The notes beneath the pieces were generated by a model. That model was not told the DNA's origin, searched no databases, and saw only the letters and a program-made list of their open reading frames with translations. A DNA stretch of 16,393 nt, from positions 1-16,393 of the forward strand of contig JBKHXU010000035.1 of the NCBI GenBank assembly GCA_046565865.1, given 5' to 3'. Of this stretch, positions 1-7,170 are shown one piece after another. Both the position numbers and the translations under genes were made by a program. The first letter of the stretch is position 1. Every line of letters starts with the position of its first letter. Source of the DNA: JBKHXU01 sp046565865. GTDB lineage: Bacteria; Pseudomonadota; Gammaproteobacteria; Acidiferrobacterales; Sulfurifustaceae.

Positions 1-196
1 CGGAGTTGTCGGCGACTTTGGTGATGACGATTTCCGATAGATTCGGTTTGCTGGATTCGCGGTTGGACAGATTTCCGGCTTCCATGGAGACGTTGCGGGA
101 AACGCCGAAGCTGACGGAGCCGACGGCAATTTGACCGGCGAAGCCGTCCGCGGTGACGTTGCCTTTGACGTTGCCGAATTTGAGGTAGATGGCCAT
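1..196 (-). CDS. hcp: Hcp-family tube protein (type VI secretion type), 5' part only
   Basis: The first 65 codons of a gene that runs off the left edge. The product begins MAIYLKFGNVKGNVTADGFA and continues with an Hcp-like pattern, including a GSVSFGVSRNVS stretch. Hcp proteins form hexameric rings that stack into the inner tube of type VI secretion systems and can also be secreted as carriers. An AAGGA ribosome site (203-207) sits 6 bp before the ATG. There is no signal peptide, as expected for Hcp and not for a substrate of the Sec-dependent TpsB transporter encoded upstream on the same strand. No other type VI gene is visible, so the gene may be an orphan, but the window ends too soon to tell. 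The family call is by recognition of the N-terminal half; the C-terminal half is unseen. Confidence 0.8.
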   Translation of the reverse strand, partial: MAIYLKFGNVKGNVTADGFAGQIAVGSVSFGVSRNVSMEAGNLSNRESSKPNLSEIVITKVADNS

Positions 197-437
197 TGTT
201 TTTCCTTTGTTCTAGTCCGAATGACAGGTTAAAAGCAGCGAAAAATTACCACACGAAATCCAGGAACGGAACTCGATGGATGGCGACCGGCGCGCCAACC
301 AAAAGGGTACAGGAAATTAACTGGTTATACCTAAACGTCCCATCTACTTTTTAAAGCTCAGTATAGATTCGTATCAAACAATTGCCGATTAGACTTAGTC
401 TATTTGGTTGCCCGTTGTTGGTGCATCGACCAAGCTG
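197..437. other. AT-rich gap between tpsB and hcp, with candidate promoter and small palindrome
   Basis: No gene is visible in these 241 bp, which are clearly richer in A+T than the rest of the window. On the minus strand TATACT (360-365) resembles a -10 box that could serve hcp, but no good -35 lies at the right distance. A palindrome TAGACT-T-AGTCTA occupies 390-402. A 5-bp hairpin (TTGGT/ACCAA, 418-433) follows the tpsB stop but lacks a T-run, so it is not a convincing terminator. hcp probably has its own promoter here rather than depending on tpsB read-through; this is inference from gap size and composition. Confidence 0.4.
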
Positions 438-2342
438 CTAGAAACTGTACTGAAAATCGAAGATCACGCGACTGCTTTCGATTTCTGGCGCCGACTCCAG
501 CGATCCGAAATCCTCCTTCACCGGAAACGCCCACTGCAGGTTTCCGTTGAATGCCTTCCCGTGGGAGAACCTGAAACCGAATCCCACATCAAACAGCGAC
601 GCGTTAATTTTATCGCTATCGCCCTCCAACGGATTTTGCCGGCCGTAGGCATAGTCGATAAACAAAAACGGCTTTATCAGTTCACGCACATTGACCGCGT
701 CGGCAATCTTGAGATCCAGAAACGGCGGGCTGTTAAATATCCAGTCGACGCCGACGTAGACCGCGTCATCCGCGGTGAACAAGCCGGGCGAATAGGCACG
801 CGCGCGCGTCGGCCCGGACAGCGAGGAACGCAGGATGCCGGAAAGGTTGATGCCCGAATATTGCAGCTCGGCGCGATAAACCACCCGGGTATCTATGTCG
901 AGCAACGGCAATCGCCAAAACGCCAACAACGAGTATTCGGCCGTTCCCAACCAATACTTCTCGTCCTGGCCTTCGTCCGCGCCATAGACGAACTTACCGG
1001 ACAACAGCTTGAACTTACCCTGATGGAAATGACGCGCGTTTTCCTGTAACAGATCGAATTCGTACGTCAATGAAATGTTCTTGAGTTTATCGTCCAGCTG
1101 ATTTTCGATGTCCGGTATGTCGCCAAGCTGCAAATCGGATTCAATCTCTTCGTAGCGCATCCCCAAAGTACTATTGTGATGGCGTGTGCGCTGTAGCAGG
1201 TAGGCCGTAGCTAGGCCCTGTACCAACACATCACCGCGCAGATCAAAACTAGCTTGCAGCTCATTCGATTGATCGACTAAAAACTGATTCTCCGACCTAT
1301 CTAGGCTAAGCGCCCAACGCGGGCTGAACGGCTTTGCGTGATACTCCGCGCTCCAATAGTCCGTGTTATTGGGATTGAACGCGGCCAACCAACCGATCTT
1401 GAGACGGTCGGCCATTTTCAAAGGATTGTTCAACTGAGCGTCGGCATAGAGGCGATAACGTCCGGCGTCGTCGGTGCCATGGCTGTCCACGCGGACATTG
1501 GCGTTATAGCGTGACTCGCTTCGTACATTGACACTCAACTGGGAATCGCCGACCTGATAACCGGGCGCGAAGTACCCGTCGACGAATATGCCAGGATAGT
1601 CGTTGACCAAATATAGCCGCTCTTCGATTAAGGTATTCGTGATCGGCTTTCCGATCATATCGTCGAAGACCGATGCGACTCTGGGAGTGCTATAAAGCTT
1701 GTTTCCGTTCACCTTCACATCGCCAAGCGTACCGAGCAACAAGGTAAGATTGACGATGCCGTCGCGAACCTGCTGCTTCGGGATGTATGCCTTGGCCAAA
1801 ATGAATCCGCGCTCGCGGTAGAACTGGGTGATGGTGCTCGCTACCGATTCTATCTGCCCGAGGGTAATGCCGCGCCGACCGCGCTGCTCGCGGATCAACC
1901 AGACCAGGCGCTGCACGTCCACCGGCTCGACGTGCCGTCCGACCGTTTCTTCCTCGATTTCCCCAAGCAGATCGGAGACCTCGCCTAGCTCCTCGATGCT
2001 GTAACCGGATTCGAGCAGTTGGCCTTCTTTCATGAGGTCGAACCGAATTTTCTCCACGAGCTGCGTGATCGCCTCGCGCGTGATACCAAGCTCGGGATAC
2101 TCCACTAACCCTTGGACCCGGAACTCCCGCACGGCCAGCCGCGGGCCTTGGTTCGGATCGGGGCTGCGGAGTTTGACCTCCGGTATGTCGATGTCGCGCA
2201 GCAAGCTCTTGGTGCGCGGCTCGGGGGTTTCGCTGACCGACGGCATTTCTAGGAAACCTGCCGAGGTTGGCAGCACGAGACCGACACACGCCGCTATTCC
2301 CGCCAACCAGCGAGAGACTTCTCTGAGATCAAAACTGTTCAT
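438..2342 (-). CDS. TpsB-type outer-membrane transporter, ShlB/FhaC/HecB family
   Basis: A 634-residue protein with a signal-peptide-like N terminus (hydrophobic 12-29), a POTRA region (about 70-275) and a C-terminal beta-barrel ending in Phe, typical of outer-membrane proteins. The second half of POTRA1 is well conserved (FYRERGFILAKAYIPKQQV, 174-192). The loop-6 motif appears as ARAY (514-517) in GPTRARAYSPG, a variant of the VRGY/VRAY signature of this family, and FIDYAYG (561-567) matches the later conserved barrel motif. Such proteins export large TpsA adhesins or hemolysins in two-partner secretion. No TpsA gene lies within the window. The segment from about 92 to 150 enlarges POTRA1 with a Glu-rich stretch. 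The ATG at 2342 is the only reasonable start but has no clear Shine-Dalgarno sequence. The family call is firm; the substrate is unknown. Confidence 0.9.
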   Translation of the reverse strand: MNSFDLREVSRWLAGIAACVGLVLPTSAGFLEMPSVSETPEPRTKSLLRDIDIPEVKLRSPDPNQGPRLAVREFRVQGLVEYPELGITREAITQLVEKIRFDLMKEGQLLESGYSIEELGEVSDLLGEIEEETVGRHVEPVDVQRLVWLIREQRGRRGITLGQIESVASTITQFYRERGFILAKAYIPKQQVRDGIVNLTLLLGTLGDVKVNGNKLYSTPRVASVFDDMIGKPITNTLIEERLYLVNDYPGIFVDGYFAPGYQVGDSQLSVNVRSESRYNANVRVDSHGTDDAGRYRLYADAQLNNPLKMADRLKIGWLAAFNPNNTDYWSAEYHAKPFSPRWALSLDRSENQFLVDQSNELQASFDLRGDVLVQGLATAYLLQRTRHHNSTLGMRYEEIESDLQLGDIPDIENQLDDKLKNISLTYEFDLLQENARHFHQGKFKLLSGKFVYGADEGQDEKYWLGTAEYSLLAFWRLPLLDIDTRVVYRAELQYSGINLSGILRSSLSGPTRARAYSPGLFTADDAVYVGVDWIFNSPPFLDLKIADAVNVRELIKPFLFIDYAYGRQNPLEGDSDKINASLFDVGFGFRFSHGKAFNGNLQWAFPVKEDFGSLESAPEIESSRVIFDFQYSF

Positions 2343-2624
2343 AGTTATCGATATGAAGGTTTTCCGCCCAAACCCACACCCGGCGCAGCGATACCTCCAC
2401 CCGACGCATGGTGCCTTACTACTGCCTAATGGGATTGGTTTCGAATGATACCCGGTCCCCGCCGTCGGCCGGGGATGGTAACTGTGTTTTTCCTCGCTCT
2501 ACTGCCTCCCACTACTAATCGTACGACATTCGTGTCACCGCGTCTCGTCGGCAGTCGTCTTACCCGACTCCATATATATAGTGTCTCCTATGTTGCCGCC
2601 GAGCACACCGTGTCCGACGCTTGG

Positions 2625-2636
2625 ACCGTGCACGGT
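2625..2636. promoter_or_regulatory. Perfect 12-bp palindrome, possible operator
   Basis: ACCGTGCACGGT reads the same on both strands and lies about 55 bp before the likely -10 element of the slp pair, where a dimeric regulator could bind. No regulator is encoded nearby. A GC-rich 12-mer of this kind can occur by chance, so the regulatory role is inference. Confidence 0.3.
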
Positions 2637-2689
2637 ACTCGCGGGCGGATTCCCTACTTCAGCCGATCATTTGCAGAGCCGGTCTCACG

Positions 2690-2695
2690 TATACT
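2690..2695 (+). promoter_or_regulatory. Candidate -10 box (TATACT) for the slp pair, possibly giving a leaderless mRNA
   Basis: TATACT matches the sigma-70 -10 consensus in five of six positions and ends 7 bp before the ATG at 2703, so transcription would begin at or within a base or two of the start codon. The absence of a Shine-Dalgarno sequence before that ATG agrees with a leaderless transcript. The -35 region (around 2667-2672) is a poor match, so the call is tentative. Confidence 0.35.
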
Positions 2696-2702
2696 GCCGC
2701 CT

Positions 2703-3233
2703 ATGCGGGCGTCAACGACATTGGCAGCGATACTGGTTACCGCGGGATGTGCGTCCACATTGCCGGACGCCATACGTCACGCGCCTTCTCCCGACATTTC
2801 CGTGGCTCAGGCGCGCACCGAAACAGGTACGTATGTCGGACAACGCGTGCGTTGGGGTGGAACCATCGCGCGCGTCGAGAATCGTGAGGCAACCACCGAT
2901 ATCGAGATCGTGGCGCGCGAACTGGACCGGTCGGGACGACCGCACGCGAGCGACCGAAGCACCGGACGCTTTATCGCGCAAGTCGCCGGATTTCTCGATC
3001 CCGCGGTGTATGCCGAAGGGCGGCAAGTTACAGTCGCGGGGATAGTGGCCTCCGAAACACGCGGCCGCATTGGGGATCATCCGTACCGTTACCCGGTGCT
3101 GAAGGTGGATACGTTGTATCTTTGGCCGCTGCCGGGAGAAGATCGGCGTGCCTACTACGACCCGTTCTACGACCCGTTTTTCCACCCCTACGGGTATCCT
3201 TGGCGCCCATGGCCTTACTACTACCCTTACTGA
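2703..3233 (+). CDS. slp: Slp-family outer-membrane lipoprotein with aromatic/proline-rich tail
   Basis: A 176-residue lipoprotein. A short hydrophobic signal ends in LVTAGC, giving a lipidated Cys16 (Thr at -3 is slightly unusual). The body resembles E. coli Slp: GTYVGQRVRWGGTIARVEN (42-60) corresponds to the GLYVGQ..RFGG region, and GRFIAQVAGFLDP (88-100) to the GRLLARQSGFLDP region. Slp proteins are stress- or starvation-related outer-membrane lipoproteins of unclear mechanism. The C-terminal tail (151-176) is odd: 14 of 26 residues are Tyr, Phe or Trp and 7 are Pro, in an aromatic-x-x-Pro rhythm. The ATG at 2703 was chosen because it puts the signal peptide at the N terminus. A second Slp gene follows after 5 bp. 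Confidence 0.88.
   Translation: MRASTTLAAILVTAGCASTLPDAIRHAPSPDISVAQARTETGTYVGQRVRWGGTIARVENREATTDIEIVARELDRSGRPHASDRSTGRFIAQVAGFLDPAVYAEGRQVTVAGIVASETRGRIGDHPYRYPVLKVDTLYLWPLPGEDRRAYYDPFYDPFFHPYGYPWRPWPYYYPY
3153..3200 (+). repeat. Four degenerate 12-bp tandem units in the slp tail
   Basis: The first slp gene encodes YYDP, FYDP, FFHP and YGYP in succession (residues 151-166). At DNA level the first two units share TACGACCCGTT, and the last two are diverged copies. The pattern suggests expansion of a short coding repeat, producing a periodic aromatic-proline tail. Confidence 0.6.
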
Positions 3234-3238
3234 AAGAT

Positions 3239-3733
3239 ATGACGCGCATATCCCTCGGTGGGTTGCTGCTTGTCGCGCTGAGCGCTTGCACCAGCATGCC
3301 GAAGTTCGACCTGACGAACGTCAATCACGACCTGACCCCGGCGCGCGCGGCCGCGAACATCGACACAGTGCGCGGGCAGCGAGCGCTCTGGGGTGGGGTC
3401 ATCGTTACGAGCCGAAACCTCAAGGACACGACCCAGATCGAAGTACTGGGCTACCCACTTGATGGGGGCGCGGAACCAAGACGGAACGATCCGCCGCAAC
3501 ACCGGTTCCTGCTGATACACCCGGGTTATTTAGAAACGGCCGACTATGCCGCGGGACGATGGATATCTGCCGTCGGAACCGTAACCGGCACGCAGGAGGG
3601 AAAGGTCGGCGAGGCGCGTTATGTGTATCCGGTGCTTAACGCGGCCCAGTTACACTTGTGGCCGCGCGAGACTTACTCGCGGCCGAATGAACCGCAGATA
3701 CATTTTGGCGTCGGGGTTATCTTCGGGCGATAG
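3239..3733 (+). CDS. slp: Slp-family outer-membrane lipoprotein, second paralog
   Basis: A 164-residue lipoprotein beginning MTRISLGGLLLVALSAC, with a textbook LSAC lipobox giving lipidated Cys17. It shares the Slp core with its neighbour: the GQRALWGGVIVTSRN segment (46-60) aligns with the first copy's GQRVRWGGTIARVEN, and both have a PVL...LxLWP segment near the C-terminal end of the core. It lacks the aromatic tail of the first copy. It starts 5 bp after the upstream stop, so the two are very probably cotranscribed tandem duplicates. An in-frame ATG at 3209 would overlap the upstream gene and lengthen the signal peptide, and is less likely. Its 3' end faces acpS across 6 bp with no visible terminator. 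Confidence 0.85.
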   Translation: MTRISLGGLLLVALSACTSMPKFDLTNVNHDLTPARAAANIDTVRGQRALWGGVIVTSRNLKDTTQIEVLGYPLDGGAEPRRNDPPQHRFLLIHPGYLETADYAAGRWISAVGTVTGTQEGKVGEARYVYPVLNAAQLHLWPRETYSRPNEPQIHFGVGVIFGR

Positions 3734-3739
3734 CCCAGG

Positions 3740-4120
3740 TCACGCCACTTCCAACGTCACGAACGCAACCGCGTGGTCCTCTTCGTCGGCAAGGCTGATA
3801 TGCGCCGTCGTGATGCCACGCTCGCGCACGAACTCGGAGGCGCGATCGGTAAAGATCAGTTGCGGCTTGCCCAGCGCGTCGTGGCCGACGCCGATGTGCC
3901 GCAAATGCAAACCCTGCGCAAAACCGGTGCCCATCGCCTTCGCCGCCGCTTCTTTGGCGGCGAAACGGCGCGCGAGAAAGTGGGCCTTGTTTTCTTTTTG
4001 ATGGAACTCCGCAAGCTCATCGTCGGTAAGAATACGCTCCGCAAAGCGCACGCCGAAACGCTCAAGATCTCTTTGTAACCGCGATACGCGCACGATGTCG
4101 GTGCCGATACCAAAGATCAC
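3740..4120 (-). CDS. acpS: Holo-[acyl-carrier-protein] synthase
   Basis: A 126-residue protein of normal length for AcpS, which transfers 4'-phosphopantetheine from CoA to a serine of acyl carrier protein and so activates fatty-acid synthesis. The signature GIGTDIV (4-10) carries the metal-binding Asp8, and RRFAAKEAAAKAMGTG (51-66) carries Glu57 and the following Lys of the active site. The start is GTG at 4120, sharing GTGA with the pdxJ stop and preceded by GAGG at a 7-bp spacing. The open frame continues upstream to 4495, but that part is out of frame with pdxJ and not AcpS-like. It is the last gene of the lepA operon; pdxJ-acpS pairing is standard in Gammaproteobacteria. Confidence 0.96.
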   Translation of the reverse strand: MIFGIGTDIVRVSRLQRDLERFGVRFAERILTDDELAEFHQKENKAHFLARRFAAKEAAAKAMGTGFAQGLHLRHIGVGHDALGKPQLIFTDRASEFVRERGITTAHISLADEEDHAVAFVTLEVA

Positions 4121-4842
4121 GGTGCCGCCTCGATCATCAATCGCTTCATCTCCCGCACCGCCTCGGCCAAGCCGGTAAACAGTGCGCGGGCGACAATCGC
4201 GTGGCCTATGTTGAGTTCCGATACGCCGGCGAGTGCGGCAATGGGCTGCACGTTGTGGTAGTTGAGACCGTGACCCGCGTTCACCTGCAAGCCGAGATCG
4301 AGCCCCTGCTGCACCGCGCGCGCGATGCGCGTCAATTCCTCGGCGGCGCGCGTGGCGTCCGGCGCGTCGGCATAGTGGCCGGTGTGAATCTCGATCACCG
4401 GCGCCTTCACCGCGGCCGCGGCCTCGATCTGCGCCGGATCCGGATCGATGAACAGCGACACGCGTATACCGACATCGGCGAGACGCGCGCAACAATCGGC
4501 GATGCGCGCGCGACTGCCGCGCACGTCGAGGCCGCCTTCAGTCGTCAGCTCCTCACGACGTTCGGGAACGAGGCAGCAATCGGCGGGGCGCACGCGGCGC
4601 GCGATCGCGATCATGGCGTCGGTCGCCGCCATTTCGAGATTCATGCGCGTTTGCAGCGTGCCGCGCAGGATCTCGACGTCGCGTTCCTGGATATGACGCC
4701 GGTCTTCGCGTAGATGCAGGGTGATCGCGTCCGCACCCGCCTGCTCGGCTTCGCTCGCGGCCTGAACCGGATCCGGATACAGCGTGCGCCGCGCCTGGCG
4801 TAGCGTCGCGACGTGGTCGATATTGACGCCGAGCTTGATCAC
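4117..4842 (-). CDS. pdxJ: Pyridoxine 5'-phosphate synthase
   Basis: A 241-residue TIM-barrel enzyme that condenses 1-deoxyxylulose 5-phosphate with 3-amino-2-oxopropyl phosphate, closing the ring in de novo vitamin B6 synthesis. Visible landmarks are LGVNIDHVATLRQAR (4-18), ITLHLREDRRHI with His43 and His50, MNLEMAAT with Glu70, and NAGHGLNYHNV with His191; these correspond to the catalytic His/Glu/His set of the E. coli enzyme. The start codon is GTG at 4842 in a GTGA overlap with the recO stop, behind a strong GGGGAG ribosome site. It sits in the usual recO-pdxJ-acpS order. No key residue appears to be missing. Confidence 0.97.
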   Translation of the reverse strand: MIKLGVNIDHVATLRQARRTLYPDPVQAASEAEQAGADAITLHLREDRRHIQERDVEILRGTLQTRMNLEMAATDAMIAIARRVRPADCCLVPERREELTTEGGLDVRGSRARIADCCARLADVGIRVSLFIDPDPAQIEAAAAVKAPVIEIHTGHYADAPDATRAAEELTRIARAVQQGLDLGLQVNAGHGLNYHNVQPIAALAGVSELNIGHAIVARALFTGLAEAVREMKRLMIEAAP

Positions 4843-5591
4843 GCGGCACTCCCCTGCTCGCTTTCGCGGCCCTGCACCAGTTGCCGAAACAAATGACGGC
4901 TGTGCAACGGCCGGTCGCCGAGGTGCGGCGCGAGCAACGTGCGCATGAGCACTTTCGCCTCGCGCAACGCGCGCGGCTCGGAAAGTTGTTCGTTCGCCAA
5001 CGCCAATAAACTATCGCCGTAGACGCGAACCCCCTGGGCCCGGGTGTTCAACTCGGGGTGACGAACGCGGATCGGTCCGCGTTCGGGGATGTATTCGTAC
5101 AAGGCATCGGCGGCGATAGGGGCGCGATCGTCGGCGTCGTGTTCCAACATCAACCCGTACCCGAGCTCGCGCAGCAGCCGCTTCTCGAAGAGACGCAACG
5201 CCACCTCGAAACGGCCGCTGCTCTGCACCAGCGCCGTCAACGCATCGCGATAGGCGACGTATAGATTCTCGTGCGGGTCGTGTCGGTGTAGCAGGCGCAT
5301 CAACAGTTCGTTCAAATAAAATCCGCAATACAACACTTCGCCCTGTAGTCCGTACTCGGCACCATCAGGCTCGGCGCCGGTCAGAATCATCAGCTCGCCG
5401 CGCCCGCTCCAACCGATGAGCAGCGGCTGAAACGGCGTCAATACCGCGCGCAACCGTGACTGCGGCCGGCGCGCGCCCTTGGCGATCAAACCAACGCGAC
5501 CATATTGTGGCGTCAGTACCTCGAGGATCAGGCTCGTCTCGCTATAGTTCCGCGCGTGCAGTACGAATGCCGGTTGCTGTTGCACGCGCAT
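4839..5591 (-). CDS. recO: DNA repair protein RecO
   Basis: A 250-residue recombination mediator that, with RecR, loads RecA onto SSB-coated single-stranded DNA in the RecF pathway. The N-terminal OB-fold region is visible as FVLHARNYSETSLILEVLT and YGRVGLIAKGARRPQS, ending near residue 80. The helical C-terminal half contains the LYCGFYLNELLMRLL segment and the FEKRLLRELGYG segment typical of the family. The zinc-binding cysteine cluster of some RecO proteins is absent, as in many gammaproteobacterial members. The ATG at 5591 shares one base with the era stop (TAATG), and a GAGGA ribosome site lies 9 bp upstream inside era, suggesting translational coupling. Confidence 0.95.
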   Translation of the reverse strand: MRVQQQPAFVLHARNYSETSLILEVLTPQYGRVGLIAKGARRPQSRLRAVLTPFQPLLIGWSGRGELMILTGAEPDGAEYGLQGEVLYCGFYLNELLMRLLHRHDPHENLYVAYRDALTALVQSSGRFEVALRLFEKRLLRELGYGLMLEHDADDRAPIAADALYEYIPERGPIRVRHPELNTRAQGVRVYGDSLLALANEQLSEPRALREAKVLMRTLLAPHLGDRPLHSRHLFRQLVQGRESEQGSAA

Positions 5592-6490
5592 TAGCGGGAG
5601 TCCTCGTAACCGAAACGGCGCAGCGCGGCCTCATCATCGGACCAACCCTCACGCACTTTCACCCAAAGACCGAGATACACGTGGCCGCCGAAGAACGCTT
5701 CCAGCGCGCGGCGTGCGCGCGTGCCCACCTCTTTCAGGCGCGCGCCGTTCTTGCCGATCAAGATCGCCTTTTGACCTTCCTTCTCCACCCACACGACCGC
5801 GTCGACGCGCAGCTTGCCTTTGCTGCGCCGGAACTGTTCGACCTGCACCGTCGAGGCATACGGGACTTCCTGGCCGTAGGCATTGAATACCTGCTCGCGC
5901 ACGAGCTCACCGGCGATAAACCGTTCGCTGCGGTCGGTCAGTTGATCGGTCGGGTAAATCGGCGGCTGTTCCGGCAGGTGCCTACCGATCGTCGCTTCCA
6001 GTTCGCCCAGATTGCTGCGTGTGCGTGCCGACACCGGCACGATATCGGCGAAGTCGCCCTTGGCGGTGCACTGCTCGATCAGCGGCAACAGCGCGGCGCG
6101 ATTGTCGAGCAAGTCGATTTTGTTGATGACGAGCACGACCGGCACTTGGCTGGCGGTCGCGAGCTTCAGCGCCGGTTCGTCCTCGGGACGCCAGCCGGTG
6201 GCGGCGATCACGAGCACCACGACATCGACGCCTTCGACGCTGCCGCTCGTGATGCGACCCATGTAACGGTCCATGCCACTGGCGCGCGCGGTGTGGAGTC
6301 CCGGTGTGTCGACGTAGACGATCTGCGAATTGGGGCCGTTCTTGATGCCGAGGATCCGGTGGCGCGTCGTCTGCGGACGGCGCGAGGTGATGCTGATCTT
6401 GGCGCCGACCAGACGGTTTACCAGCGTCGACTTGCCGACATTGGGACGCCCGATCAACGTCGCCAGACCGCTTCGATGCGGTTCCGTCAT
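5591..6490 (-). CDS. era: GTPase Era
   Basis: A 299-residue GTPase that binds the 3' end of 16S rRNA and helps assemble the 30S subunit. The G domain shows GRPNVGKST (14-22, P-loop), DTPG (61-64) and NKID (123-126), with VSA (153-155) as the G5 loop. A KH RNA-binding domain occupies about 206-283, with GKNGARLKEVG (247-257) as its nucleic-acid-binding loop. The open frame extends 35 codons upstream inside rnc, but the ATG at 6490, overlapping the rnc stop as ATGA, gives the usual Era N terminus. The rnc-era-recO order is classic, and coupling to RNase III links rRNA processing to subunit assembly. Confidence 0.97.
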   Translation of the reverse strand: MTEPHRSGLATLIGRPNVGKSTLVNRLVGAKISITSRRPQTTRHRILGIKNGPNSQIVYVDTPGLHTARASGMDRYMGRITSGSVEGVDVVVLVIAATGWRPEDEPALKLATASQVPVVLVINKIDLLDNRAALLPLIEQCTAKGDFADIVPVSARTRSNLGELEATIGRHLPEQPPIYPTDQLTDRSERFIAGELVREQVFNAYGQEVPYASTVQVEQFRRSKGKLRVDAVVWVEKEGQKAILIGKNGARLKEVGTRARRALEAFFGGHVYLGLWVKVREGWSDDEAALRRFGYEDSR

Positions 6491-7170
6491 TTCACGCCCA
6501 GTTGCGACAGCGCTGCCTCCGCCGCACGCTGCTCGGCCACGCGCCGATTGCTGCCCTCGCCACGCGTGGCGCTGACGAGGCCGGTGACGCGGCACTCGAC
6601 GACGAAGATCTGATTGTGCGGCTCGCCCGACATATCGAGCACATTATAAACGGGGACCGGCAGGCCCTGTTGCTGCAGGTGTTCTTGCAGGCGCGTCTTG
6701 AAATCTTTCGGCACCGCACCGCCGGCCAACTGCGCCAATTGCGTCCGGTACAACCGCAGTACCAGGTCCCGCGCTGCATCGATGCCGCTATCCCGGTACA
6801 CGGCGCCGATCAGCGCCTCCAGCGCGTCCGCCAGTATCGAGTCGCGATCGAACCCGCCGCTTTTCAACTCGCCGCCGCCGAGCGCCAGACAATCGCCCAA
6901 CCGCAGCGCGCGCGCCTGCTCGGCTAACGCCTCTTTTTTTACCAGGCTCGCGCGCAGGCGCGTCAACTCGCCTTCGCTGAGATCGGGGAACCGATCGTAC
7001 AGCTCGGCGGAAACGGTGAAGTTGAGTACGCTGTCGCCGAGGAACTCCAGGCGTTCGTAGTTGTTGGCGCCGTGGCTGCGATGGGTCAACGCGCGTTCGA
7101 ACAGGGTCGAATCGGCGAATGTGTAACCGATTCGTCGGCACAGCTCCGCGCGTGCCTTACTCAGTCCCAC
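6487..7170 (-). CDS. rnc: Ribonuclease III
   Basis: A 227-residue double-strand-specific endoribonuclease that processes rRNA precursors and cleaves structured mRNAs. The catalytic domain carries the signature ERLEFLGDSVL (39-49), with a Tyr where many homologues have Asn just before it, and the second acidic cluster ADALEALIGAVY (114-125) with Asp115 and Glu118. A dsRNA-binding domain fills about 156-225. The GTG at 7170 gives 227 residues against 226 in E. coli and has an AGAGG ribosome site close upstream; a TTG at 7191 is possible but has no ribosome site. The gene overlaps the DUF4845 stop by 14 bp and the era start by 4 bp. Confidence 0.95.
   Translation of the reverse strand: MGLSKARAELCRRIGYTFADSTLFERALTHRSHGANNYERLEFLGDSVLNFTVSAELYDRFPDLSEGELTRLRASLVKKEALAEQARALRLGDCLALGGGELKSGGFDRDSILADALEALIGAVYRDSGIDAARDLVLRLYRTQLAQLAGGAVPKDFKTRLQEHLQQQGLPVPVYNVLDMSGEPHNQIFVVECRVTGLVSATRGEGSNRRVAEQRAAEAALSQLGVK

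Larger units (their letters stand above)
2343..2702. other. Divergent intergenic region between tpsB and the slp pair
   Basis: This 360-bp gap separates two divergent transcription units and must hold their promoters. It contains a GC-rich imperfect hairpin (2455-2472), an ATATATATA run (2572-2580), a perfect 12-bp palindrome (2625-2636) and a TATACT box (2690-2695). The slp frame stays open back to an ATG at 2445, but that extension would bury the lipoprotein signal 86 residues inside the protein, so it is treated as non-coding. No convincing tpsB promoter was found. Confidence 0.6.

Noticed and set aside
408..1049. 213-codon plus-strand open frame opposite the 3' end of tpsB
   Set aside because: The tpsB barrel with its terminal Phe accounts for this DNA; the plus-strand frame has no signature or ribosome site.
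2455..2472. GC-rich hairpin CCCCG...CGGGG as a terminator
   Set aside because: The stem is interrupted by mismatches, no T-run follows directly on either strand, and no gene ends next to it.
2445..2702. N-terminal extension of the first slp gene to an upstream ATG
   Set aside because: It would place the lipoprotein signal and lipobox 86 residues inside the protein, so the ATG at 2703 is the sensible start.
4121..4495. Upstream extension of the acpS frame inside pdxJ
   Set aside because: The extension is Arg/Gly-rich and unlike AcpS, while the GTG at 4120 gives the exact family N terminus with a good ribosome site.
5456..6613. 385-codon plus-strand open frame across recO and era
   Set aside because: It is antisense to two clear housekeeping genes and has low-complexity Arg/Ala/His-rich composition, as expected for a shadow frame in GC-rich DNA.
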